Source of the DNA: CAZXCG01 sp964639205
GTDB taxonomy: Bacteria; Bacillota; Clostridia; Oscillospirales; Acutalibacteraceae
Assembly: GCA_964639205.1 (NCBI GenBank)
Contig: CAZXCG010000002.1
Coordinates: forward strand, 31,732-95,731
DNA: 64,000 bases
Direction: 5' to 3'
Under the pieces are notes generated by a model. It worked only from the letters and a program-made list of their open reading frames with translations, was not told where the DNA came from and made no database searches. Positions 17,721 through 27,945 of this stretch are shown one piece after another; positions within the stretch are counted from its first letter, which is position 1; every line of letters starts with the position of its first letter. A program made the translations under genes and the position numbers.

Positions 17721-19538
17721 ATGGCAAAACAGGAGAATTTACGCAACATAGCCATTATAGCTCATGTTGATCATGGGAAAACCACCTTGGTTGACCAGCT
17801 TTTAAAGCAAAGCGGTATTTTCCGCTCAAACGAATCGGTTGCCGAAAGAGTTATGGACAGCAACGATTTGGAACGTGAACGCGGAATCACAATACTTTCC
17901 AAAAACACCGCCGTTATGTATAATAACGTTAAAATAAATATTGTAGACACGCCGGGTCACGCCGATTTCGGGGGCGAGGTTGAGCGTATTCTGATGATGG
18001 TTGACGGAGTGCTTCTTCTTGTAGACGCGTTTGAAGGCTGTATGCCTCAAACAAGATTTGTGCTGAAAAAAGCTCTCGGCTTAGGCAAAAAGCCTCTTGT
18101 AGTTGTTAACAAAATCGACCGTCCGGGCGCTCGGCCGGAGGAGGTAATCGACGAAGTGCTCGACCTGTTTATTGAGCTCGGAGCCGACGAAGACCAGCTT
18201 GAATTCCCCGTTGTATATGCTTCTGCCCGCGACGGTTACGCAAGCCTTGACCCTCACGTTAGGGGAGAAGATATGAAGCCGCTGTTTGAAAAAATCATAA
18301 CCGAAATCCCCGCCCCCGAGGGAGACCCCGAAGCAGGGCTTCAGCTTTTGTTTTCCAACATAGATTATGATGATTATATAGGCAGAATAGGCGTCGGCAG
18401 AGTGGAACGCGGCACGGTCAGAATCGGTCAGCAGGCGGTTTTATGCCGTCACGACGGCTCTGCAAAAAACGTAAAAATCGCGAAGCTTTATCAATTTGAG
18501 GGCTTAAAGCGCGTTGAGTGTGAATCGGCAAGCGTAGGCGATATTGTATGCGTAAGCGGCATTTCCGACCTTAATATAGGTGAAACAGCCTGCTCGCCGG
18601 AATGCATTGAACCTTTACCTTTTGTTAAAATAGACGAGCCTACCGTTTCAATGAATTTTATGGTAAACAACAGCCCGTTTGCGGGCAGAGAAGGCAAGTT
18701 TGTTACCTCGCGCAACATACGCGACCGCCTTTTTAAAGAGGTGGAAACAAACGTAGCGATGCGCGTTGCCGAAACCGACAGCGCCGACACCTTTAAGGTT
18801 TCCGGCAGAGGCGAGCTTCATCTTTCAATTCTCATTGAAACCATGCGCCGCCAAAACTACGAATTTCAGGTATCGCGCCCGCAGGTAATTACAAAGGTCA
18901 TAGACGGGGTTCTCTGCGAGCCTATGGAATATCTTATGATTGAGGTCGCGCAGGACTATGTGGGCACAGTTATGGAAAAGCTCGGCTCAAGAAAGGCTGA
19001 GTTAATTAACATGGGCGCTCGCGACGGCGGCTCTACCCACATTGAATTCCGTATTCCGTCGCGCGGTCTTATGGGCTACCGCTCGGAATTTCTGACCGAT
19101 ACCAACGGAAACGGAATTATAAATCACGTATTCGACGGCTACGAGCCGTATAAGGGCGAGATTGTTACCCGCCGCCAGGGGTCTCTAATAGCTCACGAAA
19201 CAGGCGAAACCGTTGCTTACGGACTTTTTCAGGCTCAGGAAAGAGGCAGGCTGTTTGTGGGGCCCGGAGTTGAGGTTTATGAGGGTATGATAGTAGGTGC
19301 AAGTCCCAAGTCTGAGGATATTACCGTGAACGTATGCAAAAAGAAACATATCACAAACACTCGCGCCGCAGGCTCCGACGACGCGCTCAAGCTGACTCCG
19401 CCGAGCGTGCTTTCACTTGAACAGTGCCTCGAATTTATTGCGGAAGACGAGCTTGTGGAGGTCACGCCAAAATCAATACGTATGCGCAAGAAAATTTTAT
19501 CAAAAGAACTCAGAATGAAGAAAGCTTTCAAAAAATAA
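17721..19538 (+). CDS. typA: Translational GTPase TypA/BipA
   Basis: A 605-residue ribosome-associated GTPase of the EF-G family, involved in large-subunit assembly and stress adaptation. The G domain carries GHVDHGKTTLVDQLL (P-loop, residues 13-27), RGITI, DTPGHADFGGE and NKIDRPGA. The EF-G-like domains and the TypA-specific C-terminal domain follow (GLMGYRSEFLTDTNG, QEGR-type and the basic tail MRKKILSKELRMKKAFKK). The length is standard. The start is ATG 17721 with AAGGACGGA upstream. Its stop codon overlaps the start of the next gene (TAATG), so translation of the exonuclease is coupled to it. Confidence 0.98.
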   Translation: MAKQENLRNIAIIAHVDHGKTTLVDQLLKQSGIFRSNESVAERVMDSNDLERERGITILSKNTAVMYNNVKINIVDTPGHADFGGEVERILMMVDGVLLLVDAFEGCMPQTRFVLKKALGLGKKPLVVVNKIDRPGARPEEVIDEVLDLFIELGADEDQLEFPVVYASARDGYASLDPHVRGEDMKPLFEKIITEIPAPEGDPEAGLQLLFSNIDYDDYIGRIGVGRVERGTVRIGQQAVLCRHDGSAKNVKIAKLYQFEGLKRVECESASVGDIVCVSGISDLNIGETACSPECIEPLPFVKIDEPTVSMNFMVNNSPFAGREGKFVTSRNIRDRLFKEVETNVAMRVAETDSADTFKVSGRGELHLSILIETMRRQNYEFQVSRPQVITKVIDGVLCEPMEYLMIEVAQDYVGTVMEKLGSRKAELINMGARDGGSTHIEFRIPSRGLMGYRSEFLTDTNGNGIINHVFDGYEPYKGEIVTRRQGSLIAHETGETVAYGLFQAQERGRLFVGPGVEVYEGMIVGASPKSEDITVNVCKKKHITNTRAAGSDDALKLTPPSVLSLEQCLEFIAEDELVEVTPKSIRMRKKILSKELRMKKAFKK

Positions 19539-20461
19539 TGGATTTTGTAATTTTAGACCTGGAGTGGAGCGCGGCTTACAGCAGAAAAAATAAAAAATTT
19601 ATAAATGAAATTATTGAATTCGGCGCGGTAAAGCTGAACAGCAGACTTGAGCAGATCGGCGAGTTTGCAATGCTTATCACTCCGCAGTTGAGCAAAAAGC
19701 TCAACCCGTATGTCCGGAGGCTTACGCATCTTTCAATGGAGGAACTCAATAACGCTCACAACACCTTCGCGCACGCGCTCGGCAAATTTGCAAAATTTGC
19801 CGCAGACTGCGTGCTTATGACGTGGAGTACGTCCGACATTATTGCTTTGAAGGACAACCGAGAATATTTTTCCCCCGGTCTTTCTCTCGATTTTTTACAG
19901 TATTACTGCAACGTTCAGCCGTATTGCGAGGTGATGCTCGACAAACGGGAGAGCGCAAAGCAGCTTGCGCTTTCCGCCTGCTGCGAGCTTGTCGAAGTTG
20001 AATATGATGAAAACCGCCGTCACCGCGCAATTGAAGACGCGCGCTTAACCGCCGAATGCTTGAGAAAGCTTTACGACCCCGAACTCCTGAATAAATTTAT
20101 TATGAAAGCAGACGCTGAATTTTATAAGCGGCTTGCTTTCCGTACGCACTACGTTACAAATACAAAAATGCACAACCGGCAGGTTAAAAAGCTGAGCTTT
20201 TTATGTCCTCATTGCAGCGCCTCGCTCGCTCCCGAAAGCAAATGGATAACCAAGGGGCATTCCTTTTGCGCCCCGTTTTTCTGTTCCGAATGTCAGAAAA
20301 AGCTTTTGGGTACAGTTACATACAAGGCAACATATGACGGAATAATCCCCAAATTCCGCATGACGGACGTTTGCGAGTTAAATTCCTCAGAAAACGAGCC
20401 GGCTTCCGATGAAAACAGCACAAGCAAAAAAGCACCTATGCCCTCGACTGCGGACAAGTAG
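19538..20461 (+). CDS. DEDDh 3'-5' exonuclease with C-terminal zinc ribbon
   Basis: A 307-residue RNase T/DNA polymerase III epsilon-type exonuclease. D7 and E9 (ILDLEWS) form the first acidic motif, and H162-D167 (HRAIED) is the ExoIII motif of the DEDDh group. A region of about 40 residues after residue ~220 has two CxxC pairs (CPHC, CSEC) and is probably a zinc ribbon. The C-terminus is low-complexity and acidic. The start is ATG 19538, overlapping the typA stop; an in-frame reading from 19424 is inside typA. It resembles KapD/Ern-type nucleases, but the substrate (RNA or DNA) is not clear. Confidence 0.85.
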   Translation: MDFVILDLEWSAAYSRKNKKFINEIIEFGAVKLNSRLEQIGEFAMLITPQLSKKLNPYVRRLTHLSMEELNNAHNTFAHALGKFAKFAADCVLMTWSTSDIIALKDNREYFSPGLSLDFLQYYCNVQPYCEVMLDKRESAKQLALSACCELVEVEYDENRRHRAIEDARLTAECLRKLYDPELLNKFIMKADAEFYKRLAFRTHYVTNTKMHNRQVKKLSFLCPHCSASLAPESKWITKGHSFCAPFFCSECQKKLLGTVTYKATYDGIIPKFRMTDVCELNSSENEPASDENSTSKKAPMPSTADK

Positions 20462-20505
20462 CCGGGCAAGCGGCGGATTAGCGTAAAAGGGAACGAAATA
20501 AAGGT

Positions 20506-23331
20506 ATGAAAAACGACAAAATAATTGTAAAAGGCGCAAAAAAACACAACCTGAAAAACATAGATCTGGAAATCCCCCGCGATAAGCTGACGGTTCTTAC
20601 CGGAATTTCCGGCTCGGGAAAATCTTCCCTTGCGTTTGACACACTGTATGCCGAGGGACAGCGGCGCTACGTTGAAAGCCTTTCCTCCTACGCACGCCAA
20701 TTTTTGGGACAAATGGAAAAAACCGAAGTTGAAAGCATAAGCGGTCTTTCTCCCGCCATTTCCATTGACCAAAAAACCACGTCCAAAAATCCCCGCTCGA
20801 CCGTAGGAACCGTAACCGAAATATACGATTATCTGCGCCTGCTCTATGCAAGGATAGGCGTTCCGCACTGCCCGGTTTGCGGCAATGAAATCAAGCGACA
20901 GAGCATAGACCAAATTGTCGACCGCGTTATGAGCCTGGGGAACGGGGCAAAAATTCAAGTAATGGCTCCGATTATCCGCGGCAAAAAGGGAGAGCATGTC
21001 AAAGAGCTCGACAAGGCGCGCAAAAGCGGATTTGTCCGCGTGCGTATCGACGGAATAATCTACGATTTGTCGGATGAGATAAAGCTTGAGAAAAACAAAA
21101 AACACATTATTGAAATCGTGGTGGACAGGCTTGTAATAAAGCCTGATATACGCTCGCGTCTTGCCGACAGCGTTGAAACCGCTTCAAAGCTTACGGACGG
21201 ACTTATTTCCGTAAGCGTAACGGGCGGCGACGATATATTGTTTTCACAGAGCTTTTCGTGTCCCGACCACCAGATAAGCATCGACGAGCTTACCCCGCGT
21301 ATGTTCTCCTTTAACAATCCGTTCGGCGCGTGCGACAAATGCACCGGTCTCGGTGTGTTTATGAAAATAGACCCCGACCTCGTAATACCTAATTACAAGC
21401 TTTCGATAAATCAGGGCGGAATTAAAGCCGCCGGCTGGGCAATGGAAGGGAACTCGATTGCCGCCATGTATTTTAAGGCTCTTTCCGAAAAATACGGCTT
21501 TTCTCTTGATACGCCGCTCGAAGAGCTTTCGCCTGACATTATAGACATTTTGCTTTACGGTACAAAAGGCGAGCCTTTACAGCTTCAGCGTGAAGGCAAG
21601 TATTTTAAGAGAAGCTATGAGCAGCCCTTCGAAGGAGTAATAAACAATCTTGAGCGCCGCTTCCGCGAAACCTCAAGCACATGGATAAAGGAGGAAATCG
21701 AGGGCTTTATGTCTTCCATTCCATGCGACAAATGCGGCGGCAAGCGTCTTTCTCCTATCAGCCTTGCGGTAACCGTCGGCGGAATAAACATTGCCGACTT
21801 CTGCGATATGTCGGTTCAGCAGGCGCTTGTCTTCCTTGACAAGCTTCAGCTTACTCCCCGGGAAATGCTTATAGGCCGAGACGTACTGCACGAGATTAGG
21901 GAACGCCTTAACTTTTTAAGCAGCGTCGGGCTTGCTTACCTTACTCTTTCGCGCAGCGCAGGAACACTCAGCGGGGGCGAAGCCCAGCGAATACGTCTTG
22001 CCACTCAAATAGGAAGCTCGCTTATGGGCGTTATGTATATTCTTGACGAGCCGAGCATCGGACTTCACCAGCGGGACAATTCAAAGCTGCTTGCCACGCT
22101 TAAACGTCTGCGTGATTTAGGCAACACCGTGATTGTTGTAGAACACGATGAAGAAACAATGGAAAACGCCGATTATATTGTGGATATAGGACCCGGGGCG
22201 GGAGTGCACGGCGGCGAGGTGGTCTGCTGCGGCAGCGTTGAAGATATAAAAGCATGCGGCGCCTCCGTTACCGGTCAGTACCTCAGCGGTAAAAAGCAAA
22301 TTCCGATCCCGGAAAAACGCCGCAAAGGAAACGGAAATTTTCTTGAAATAAGGGGAGCTGCGGAAAATAACCTTAAAAACATCAACGTTAAAATCCCGCT
22401 CGGAAAATTTGTGTGCGTAACCGGAGTTTCCGGTTCGGGCAAATCTTCGCTTATCAACGAAATTCTTTATAAAAAGCTTGCCTCGGAACTCAACCGCGCC
22501 AAAACGCGTCCCGGAAAGCATAAATCCATTAATGGTATGGAGTACCTTGACAAGGTGATTGAAATAAACCAAAATCCAATCGGCAGAACTCCGCGTTCAA
22601 ATCCGGCGACCTACACCGGAGTTTTTACGGATATACGCGAGCTCTTTGCCTCCGCCAACGGCTCTAAAATGCGCGGATACACCGCCGCGAGGTTTTCCTT
22701 CAATGTAAAAGGAGGCAGGTGCGAAGCGTGCGAAGGCGACGGAATTAAAAAGATTGAAATGCATTTTCTGCCGGATATTTATGTCCCGTGCGAAGTGTGC
22801 AAGGGCAGACGCTACAACCGTGAAACGCTTGAGGTAAAATATAAGGGCAAATCAATATACGACGTTCTCGAAATGACGGTTGAAGAAGGTCTTGAGTTTT
22901 TTTCAAGCCACCCGAAAATATTCCGGAAGCTCTCCACCTTAAACGAAGTGGGGCTCGGATATATTAAAATAGGTCAGCCGGCAACCACGCTTTCCGGCGG
23001 AGAAGCACAGCGCGTAAAGCTTGCAACCGAGCTTAGCCGCCGCAGTACCGGAAAAACAATTTATATACTCGACGAGCCCACCACAGGACTGCATATCGCG
23101 GACGTTCACAGACTTATTGAGGTTTTGCAAAAACTGGTTGACAGCGGAAATACGGTTGTGGTTATTGAACATAACCTCGATCTCATTAAAACCGCCGATT
23201 ATATTATAGACCTCGGTCCGGAAGGAGGCAGCGGCGGCGGTGAAGTAGTCGCGCACGGTACTCCGGAACAGCTTGCCGAATGTGAAAATTCCTACACCGG
23301 AATGTATCTCAAAAAAATGCTTAATAAATAA
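20506..23331 (+). CDS. uvrA: Excinuclease ABC subunit A
   Basis: UvrA (941 residues) is the DNA damage sensor of nucleotide excision repair. It dimerises, loads UvrB and uses two ABC ATPase modules. The first module starts with [20 protein letters not shown], has a zinc finger (CPVC ... CDKCTGLG region) and the signature [16 protein letters not shown]. The second has [16 protein letters not shown], the C-terminal zinc finger (CEACEGDG ... [10 protein letters not shown]) and [16 protein letters not shown]. The start is ATG 20506 with AAAGGGAACG and AAAGG upstream. It is 44 bp after the exonuclease gene and probably co-transcribed. uvrB and uvrC are not in the window. Confidence 0.98.
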   Translation: MKNDKIIVKGAKKHNLKNIDLEIPRDKLTVLTGISGSGKSSLAFDTLYAEGQRRYVESLSSYARQFLGQMEKTEVESISGLSPAISIDQKTTSKNPRSTVGTVTEIYDYLRLLYARIGVPHCPVCGNEIKRQSIDQIVDRVMSLGNGAKIQVMAPIIRGKKGEHVKELDKARKSGFVRVRIDGIIYDLSDEIKLEKNKKHIIEIVVDRLVIKPDIRSRLADSVETASKLTDGLISVSVTGGDDILFSQSFSCPDHQISIDELTPRMFSFNNPFGACDKCTGLGVFMKIDPDLVIPNYKLSINQGGIKAAGWAMEGNSIAAMYFKALSEKYGFSLDTPLEELSPDIIDILLYGTKGEPLQLQREGKYFKRSYEQPFEGVINNLERRFRETSSTWIKEEIEGFMSSIPCDKCGGKRLSPISLAVTVGGINIADFCDMSVQQALVFLDKLQLTPREMLIGRDVLHEIRERLNFLSSVGLAYLTLSRSAGTLSGGEAQRIRLATQIGSSLMGVMYILDEPSIGLHQRDNSKLLATLKRLRDLGNTVIVVEHDEETMENADYIVDIGPGAGVHGGEVVCCGSVEDIKACGASVTGQYLSGKKQIPIPEKRRKGNGNFLEIRGAAENNLKNINVKIPLGKFVCVTGVSGSGKSSLINEILYKKLASELNRAKTRPGKHKSINGMEYLDKVIEINQNPIGRTPRSNPATYTGVFTDIRELFASANGSKMRGYTAARFSFNVKGGRCEACEGDGIKKIEMHFLPDIYVPCEVCKGRRYNRETLEVKYKGKSIYDVLEMTVEEGLEFFSSHPKIFRKLSTLNEVGLGYIKIGQPATTLSGGEAQRVKLATELSRRSTGKTIYILDEPTTGLHIADVHRLIEVLQKLVDSGNTVVVIEHNLDLIKTADYIIDLGPEGGSGGGEVVAHGTPEQLAECENSYTGMYLKKMLNK

Positions 23332-23451
23332 AAACTCGCTCCTTTTTGTGTGAAGCAATTTCATACGAAAGAGGGGCTTTTATCTGACTGATTTTTTTTG
23401 CAAAGCCCAGCTCCGCAGCCTTCAGACAGGTTAAATTTATGCTGAAAATGC

Positions 23452-23480
23452 TTGTAATGTTTTTTAAGGTATGATATAAT
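23452..23480 (+). promoter_or_regulatory. Promoter of the LRR-dockerin gene
   Basis: TTGTAA (23452-23457) and a perfect TATAAT (23475-23480) are 17 bp apart, with TG just upstream of the -10. The leader is about 90 bases and ends with AAAGGAGTG before the ATG. Confidence 0.7.
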
Positions 23481-23576
23481 ACTTTAAATATAAATCTTAC
23501 AAAATAAATGATTGTCATTAAACACAAACACAAAATTAACACTGCTTAATTTCAAATTAAAAAGGAGTGAATCCAA

Positions 23577-24650
23577 ATGAAAAAGATTATGTCTGTTTTA
23601 TTGTCGCTGCTGTTTATAATTACCGCTGTGCAGCTCTCGATTATTCCGTCTTCGGCATTCACAGACGAAATCGACTTCCGCTACACCCCTAAGGAAGACG
23701 GAACCGTAAGCGTATTTTCATACAATTGTTACCACTTACCATATGACACTTCTGTCCTTATTCCTGCAGTATTGGGCGGTTGTCCGGTATCTGAAATCGG
23801 AGTTGCCGCATTTTATCACAACTCCCGTATAGAGCTTGTAGTTATTCCGGAAGGCGTAACAACTATTTCAAACATGGCTTTCAGCGGCTGCACGGCTCTT
23901 GTCAATGTAACATTACCGAGTACCTTAACGTATATCGGCGCAGATGCATTCAATTCATGTGAAAATCTTACGACGATCGAACTGCCGTCCGGGCTGGAAA
24001 CAATCTGTAGTAACGCTTTTCGTGAGTGCAGCAGTCTTGAAAGCGTTGTTATTCCATACGGTATAACCGATTTAAGCGGCGCTCTGTTTGCCGACTGCTC
24101 ATCTCTTACATACGTTGAAATACCTGAAAGCGTTGTCAGCATAGGGGGAACAACTTTTTCACGTTGTTACTCCTTAGAAAGCGTAACGCTTCCGTCAAGC
24201 GTTAATGAAATAGGCATCGGAGCTTTTATGAATTGCACAAGTCTTGAAGAAATTGCGATTCCGGACAGCGTTGAGGTGATATACGAGAACGTTTTCAGCG
24301 GATGCACGAGCCTCAAAAAGGCATTTATACCTGCCGGTGTGAATAAAATTTATACCTCCGCATTTGATAATTGCAGTGAAGAATTGGTTATTTACGGATA
24401 CTCCGGCACTACCGCCGAAACATACGCCGCTGCTCAGGGTATTAAATTTGTTGCGCTGGACGGCGGCAAAGGCGATGTAAACGCAGACGGAGAGATCAAC
24501 GCTGCGGACGCTACCCTTATTTTGCAATACTATGCCGAAATTATTGGTAAAGATACTTACGGATACCACGCTGCCGATATGAACGGCGACGGTCTGGTAA
24601 ACGCAACTGACGCCACGCTTATACTTCAGATATACGCCGGCATAAATTAA
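23577..24650 (+). CDS. Secreted BspA-type leucine-rich repeat protein with dockerin
   Basis: A 357-residue exported protein. The signal peptide (about 1-27) ends near IPSSAFTD. Residues ~60-280 are BspA-like (LRR_5) repeats of about 23 residues, with recurring motifs such as IGVAAFYHNSRIELVVIPEGV and CTSLEEIAIPDSV. The C-terminus (about 300-357) is a dockerin with two calcium loops. BspA-type repeats bind host or bacterial surface proteins, so it may bring a binding function to a cohesin-based complex rather than catalysis. AAAGGAGTG precedes the ATG. It is monocistronic with its own promoter. No catalytic motif was seen. Confidence 0.88.
   Translation: MKKIMSVLLSLLFIITAVQLSIIPSSAFTDEIDFRYTPKEDGTVSVFSYNCYHLPYDTSVLIPAVLGGCPVSEIGVAAFYHNSRIELVVIPEGVTTISNMAFSGCTALVNVTLPSTLTYIGADAFNSCENLTTIELPSGLETICSNAFRECSSLESVVIPYGITDLSGALFADCSSLTYVEIPESVVSIGGTTFSRCYSLESVTLPSSVNEIGIGAFMNCTSLEEIAIPDSVEVIYENVFSGCTSLKKAFIPAGVNKIYTSAFDNCSEELVIYGYSGTTAETYAAAQGIKFVALDGGKGDVNADGEINAADATLILQYYAEIIGKDTYGYHAADMNGDGLVNATDATLILQIYAGIN
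24472..24647 (+). other. Dockerin module of the LRR protein
   Basis: Two repeats, DVNADGEINAADATLILQ and DMNGDGLVNATDATLILQ, followed by YYAEII and IYAGIN, match the calcium loops and helices of type I dockerins and align residue for residue with the SGNH protein's repeats. Confidence 0.9.
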
Positions 24651-24754
24651 ATTACTTGCGGCGTTTTACCCAACGATCTTATTTTAAAGGCTAAACAATC
24701 AGCTATCCGGCGGCATCACTTTGACATTAAACAGAATTAAGGAGAATTTTTATC
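24651..24754. other. Short intergenic region after the LRR gene
   Basis: No gene is visible. AAGGAG (24740-24745) sits before ATA at 24755, where a start codon of the decayed small gene may once have been. Confidence 0.4.
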
Positions 24755-25008
24755 ATAAGAACTTATCCATCATTAATACAACCTGAAGAAAAGGTATTTG
24801 CGTTGACGAATATCTGACAAATAAGCGTGAAGGCGTGTTTAAGTTACGGCTTGACTGCAAGCGTTGGGGCAAGCGGCGCAAGGCTCTTACCGAGCGGGAT
24901 GGGATACAGAAAACCGAAAGGAAGAGCGTCCGAAACAGGCTCAGGCAGCTGCAGGATCAGGGCAGGCAGCAAAAGCCACGCAAGAAATCCTTTGACAAAG
25001 AAAGGTAA
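24755..25008 (+). pseudogene. Decayed small basic protein gene
   Basis: From the ATA at 24755 one frame reads IRTYPSLIQPEEKVFALTNI and stops at a TGA. After a one-base shift near 24801 another frame runs 68 codons (VDEYLTNKREGVFKLRLD, then a very basic and glutamine-rich stretch ending KKSFDKER) to TAA at 25008. AAGGAG precedes the ATA. The run of charged, codon-like sequence followed directly by a hairpin suggests a broken gene with a lost ATG and a frameshift. The composition recalls tails of mobilisation proteins, but I do not recognise the family. Confidence 0.35.
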
Positions 25009-25024
25009 CTCTAAGACGGAAAAC

Positions 25025-25059
25025 AACCCCGCAGGGCAGGTTTCCTGCTCTGCGGGGTT
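25025..25059 (+). terminator. Hairpin after the decayed gene
   Basis: A 16-bp stem with one wobble (25025-25040 with 25044-25059, arms beginning AACCCCGCAGGGC) is followed by ACGTATATTTTG. It is likely a terminator for plus-strand transcripts, although the T tract is interrupted. Confidence 0.65.
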
Positions 25060-25069
25060 ACGTATATTT

Positions 25070-25111
25070 TGACAGAAAAGCACCCGGCAAGATTTTTGCA
25101 TCTTGCCGGGT
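25070..25111 (-). terminator. Terminator of the FtsX-type ABC transporter operon
   Basis: A 12-bp perfect stem (25100-25111 with 25082-25093, ACCCGGCAAGAT) is followed on the minus strand by GCTTTTCTG. It is about 95 bp after the permease stop and sits back to back with the preceding hairpin. Confidence 0.65.
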
Positions 25112-25113
25112 AT

Positions 25114-25180
25114 TCAATAAGGGACTTTGCCGCGCCATTCAACGTGGCAAAGGGCAGCGTTAGGTACAGCTCGGCAAAGA
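25114..25180 (+). repeat. Partial copy of the dispersed structured repeat (copy C)
   Basis: The stretch starting TTCAATAAGGGACTTTGCC, then TTCAACGTGGCAAAGGGC and AGCGTTAG, matches one half of the full-length copies at 32519-32662 and 34792-34943, in the opposite orientation. Confidence 0.7.
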
Positions 25181-25204
25181 GATTTTTTTAAAATAAGACA
25201 GCAT

Positions 25205-27931
25205 TTATTCCGCGTTTTTAAGCGCCTCGTCCATGGGGACCCTCTTAATCCGTCTGAAATCAAACAAGACAACGATACAGTAGCCGATAAGCACAAACAG
25301 GAACATCTTAGCGTAGCCGACCGCACTGATTTGGAAGGTGAACCACCCGCTGTACTCTGACATGATTGCCTCCCACGCCTTATTCATGAAAAGTGAACCG
25401 AGCACCACGCCGACGGCGTCGGCAATCAGCAGGACGAGCGCTGTGGATTTCAGATACAGACTTGCAATTTCCCGATTTTCGTAGCCGAGTATTTTGGTCA
25501 TTGAAATGGCGTTCTCGTTTTTCTCAATGATGATTTTGCTCAGCAGGTAAATCATCGCCGCCGACAGCAGTATGCAAAGCACCTGAAAGTATTGCATATA
25601 CGAGCCCATGGAGTGGTCGAGCTGATCGCACATTTTTGTTATATCCCGCTCGGTAATTACGGCGGCAACGGTATCCTCGCCGAGATCGGTTATTTCCGTG
25701 TCGGACAGAAAACCGTTGAATTCCCCCTCTTCCAAAGCAAAAACAGAGCGGAAATTATCAACCGTCATAAACACCGCAATGCTCGCGGATTTATCATAAA
25801 AACCGGCAACCCGGAAGGAATACTGCTTATTCTCATACTTTTCGTCAAGCGTCACCGTGTCTCCCGGGGAAACGCCGTATTTATCACGGAAAGATTCGGA
25901 AATATAAACCTCGTTTTCACCGAGGGAGGGCAGTTCCTCTATGGTAACATAACGGCTTGCGGGCGAAATTCCGTAAACGGAAATTTCCTCATCGAACGCT
26001 TCGCTTTTCAGTTGCAGGGATTTCGTGCAAAACTGCTCTGCGTCGCCGTTTAGGGTTGTGACGGCATTTCCGTCGTCATCCTCGCAGGATTTCAGCACAT
26101 ATTGATATTTTGAAAACATCATATCACCGACATTTTCTTTATAATAATCCAAGGTTTCGGGCATACCCACTGCCATGGCCATCATAACCATAACAAAAAA
26201 GATACCGAAAAACAAAATGATATAATTCGGGATATTTTGAAAGATTATGCGCAGGCGGAAGCGGCGGAAAAATCTCCATTTTGGCAGGCGCATGGCCTTT
26301 TTGCGCCCGCTCCTCTTTAAATCTCCGCGAAGGAATCGGAGAGGCGTGTGCTGCATTTTTACCGAAATTATCAACAGATTGACAAGGAACATCAACGCCA
26401 GCGGAATCAGTGTGGTTTTCAGAAACGCGTTTGCGTTCCATACAGTTTCGTAAGTCGGCAGACTGTAGCTGTTGTAGTACATAGAAACCACAACATCCTT
26501 GAAAACCGTGTAACCGAGTATATTGCCGACCGCCGCCGAAATCAGTGTGACAATCACGGGCATAGTCATATAGTGCCTGATAAGCTCGCCCTTTGTGTAG
26601 CCGGACGCGCGCAGTGTACCGATGGTTTTAGATTCTCTTGTAACAGTATTGCTGATTGTAACGGCAAAAATGAACGCGATGATCAAAGTCAGAATATCAA
26701 GGAGAACTCCGCCTATAGCCAGATCGCTGCCCATATCGTCGCCTGCGAAATGTATCGCCTGATTGGCATATGCGGGGAGAAAGTCCTTAAGCTCGTTTTC
26801 GTAAACAACGGTTTGCGTCAAAAGCGCCGGGAGAAAATCGTCGGAAAAAGCCTTCTCTTCATTCTCATCCGCAGGGTCGTTATCGTACTGCCAAGCATAG
26901 GAATAGTGAATTTCGCCTTTCAGGCGTGCAAAGCCGCTTTCTGTCACCATGGCTGTATCAAATTTGAGCGCGTCAAAAATCAAATCCGTGTTCTTTTCGT
27001 GCAGCGTAGAATAGTTGACATAGGCAATCAACCCGACTACCCGGTAGCTTTCCGCGCCTACGGTAATGCTGTCTCCGACCTTTATGCCCGCATTATCCGC
27101 ATGCATACGGTCAACGGCAATTTCGTTGCCGTTTTCGGGAAAACGGCCGTCCATCAGGCAGGCAAGATTGACGTCCTCGGTCTTTTTGAAGACGCGGATT
27201 GTGCCGTCGGCAGCTCCGTCGTTATTATTGTCCTCTTCCTCGTTTCGGTAGAAATTCTCATATAAAGTGACCGGAACGCTCTGAAAAGACGAATCGTTTA
27301 ATTTATATTTTTCTTCCGCTTCGGCATATTCTTCGTTTATTTCAGTCAGAATTTCGTCCCAAGCTTCGTCATAAGCCTCAGCATATGCTTCACTGTAAGC
27401 GCCGGCATAAGCTTCCTCATAGGCGCTGTCATAGGCCGCCTGATAATTTCCGCTCTGTTTTGCCTGCTCGATAGCCGCCGGAAGCATGGCGTATACAGCA
27501 GCTTCGTCCGACGTCTGCGCCGTCAAAGCGCTTTTTATTTGATCAGTAAAAGAAGCTTCAAATTCATCGGCAAATTTTGCGTCAAATTCCTTTGTAAATT
27601 CCGCTTTGAATTCGTCCTCAAATTTTTCGTCGAGCTCCGCCTTTGCTTCTTCGATATAATACGCTTTTACATCCGCTTTTTCTCCGGAGGCAATCGCGGA
27701 AAGCAATTTTTCGTCCGCTTTGTCGTTCAGTTCAAAGTGGCCGTCCTCAAGCTTGTATTTCACAACACTTTCGTCCGCTGCCGCCATCATGCTGCCGTTT
27801 GCCACATACATACCGGAAACAAAGCCGATAACCAAAATCAGAAACAGACCGACCACAAGATATTTCCGCCAGTCGCCGAGTATTTCTCTCCGGATACGTT
27901 TTACAAGCGGATTATGAATTTTTCTTTTCAT
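25205..27931 (-). CDS. ABC transporter permease, FtsX/MacB type
   Basis: A 908-residue permease with an N-terminal transmembrane segment (about residues 25-50), a long extracellular region, three transmembrane helices near residues 390-530 (FtsX domain 1), a second short extracellular domain, and a final FtsX domain at about 790-895. The extracellular part at ~70-215 is an acidic, alanine/tyrosine-rich helical region with repeated AYxEAY units (AYEEAYAGAYSEAYAEAY), which should form a coiled coil. ATG 27931 is used, because AAGGAG lies 10 bases upstream; an earlier ATG at 27952 overlaps the ATPase stop. Members of this family export peptides or lipids or act as resistance or sensing modules. 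The substrate is unknown. Confidence 0.88.
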   Translation of the reverse strand: MKRKIHNPLVKRIRREILGDWRKYLVVGLFLILVIGFVSGMYVANGSMMAAADESVVKYKLEDGHFELNDKADEKLLSAIASGEKADVKAYYIEEAKAELDEKFEDEFKAEFTKEFDAKFADEFEASFTDQIKSALTAQTSDEAAVYAMLPAAIEQAKQSGNYQAAYDSAYEEAYAGAYSEAYAEAYDEAWDEILTEINEEYAEAEEKYKLNDSSFQSVPVTLYENFYRNEEEDNNNDGAADGTIRVFKKTEDVNLACLMDGRFPENGNEIAVDRMHADNAGIKVGDSITVGAESYRVVGLIAYVNYSTLHEKNTDLIFDALKFDTAMVTESGFARLKGEIHYSYAWQYDNDPADENEEKAFSDDFLPALLTQTVVYENELKDFLPAYANQAIHFAGDDMGSDLAIGGVLLDILTLIIAFIFAVTISNTVTRESKTIGTLRASGYTKGELIRHYMTMPVIVTLISAAVGNILGYTVFKDVVVSMYYNSYSLPTYETVWNANAFLKTTLIPLALMFLVNLLIISVKMQHTPLRFLRGDLKRSGRKKAMRLPKWRFFRRFRLRIIFQNIPNYIILFFGIFFVMVMMAMAVGMPETLDYYKENVGDMMFSKYQYVLKSCEDDDGNAVTTLNGDAEQFCTKSLQLKSEAFDEEISVYGISPASRYVTIEELPSLGENEVYISESFRDKYGVSPGDTVTLDEKYENKQYSFRVAGFYDKSASIAVFMTVDNFRSVFALEEGEFNGFLSDTEITDLGEDTVAAVITERDITKMCDQLDHSMGSYMQYFQVLCILLSAAMIYLLSKIIIEKNENAISMTKILGYENREIASLYLKSTALVLLIADAVGVVLGSLFMNKAWEAIMSEYSGWFTFQISAVGYAKMFLFVLIGYCIVVLFDFRRIKRVPMDEALKNAE

Positions 27932-27945
27932 ACCGTAAGCGCTCC

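Noticed and set aside
24827..25101. Alternative frames over the decayed gene and its hairpins
   Set aside because: They translate the terminator stems and have no ribosome binding site; the frame ending at 25008 is more protein-like.
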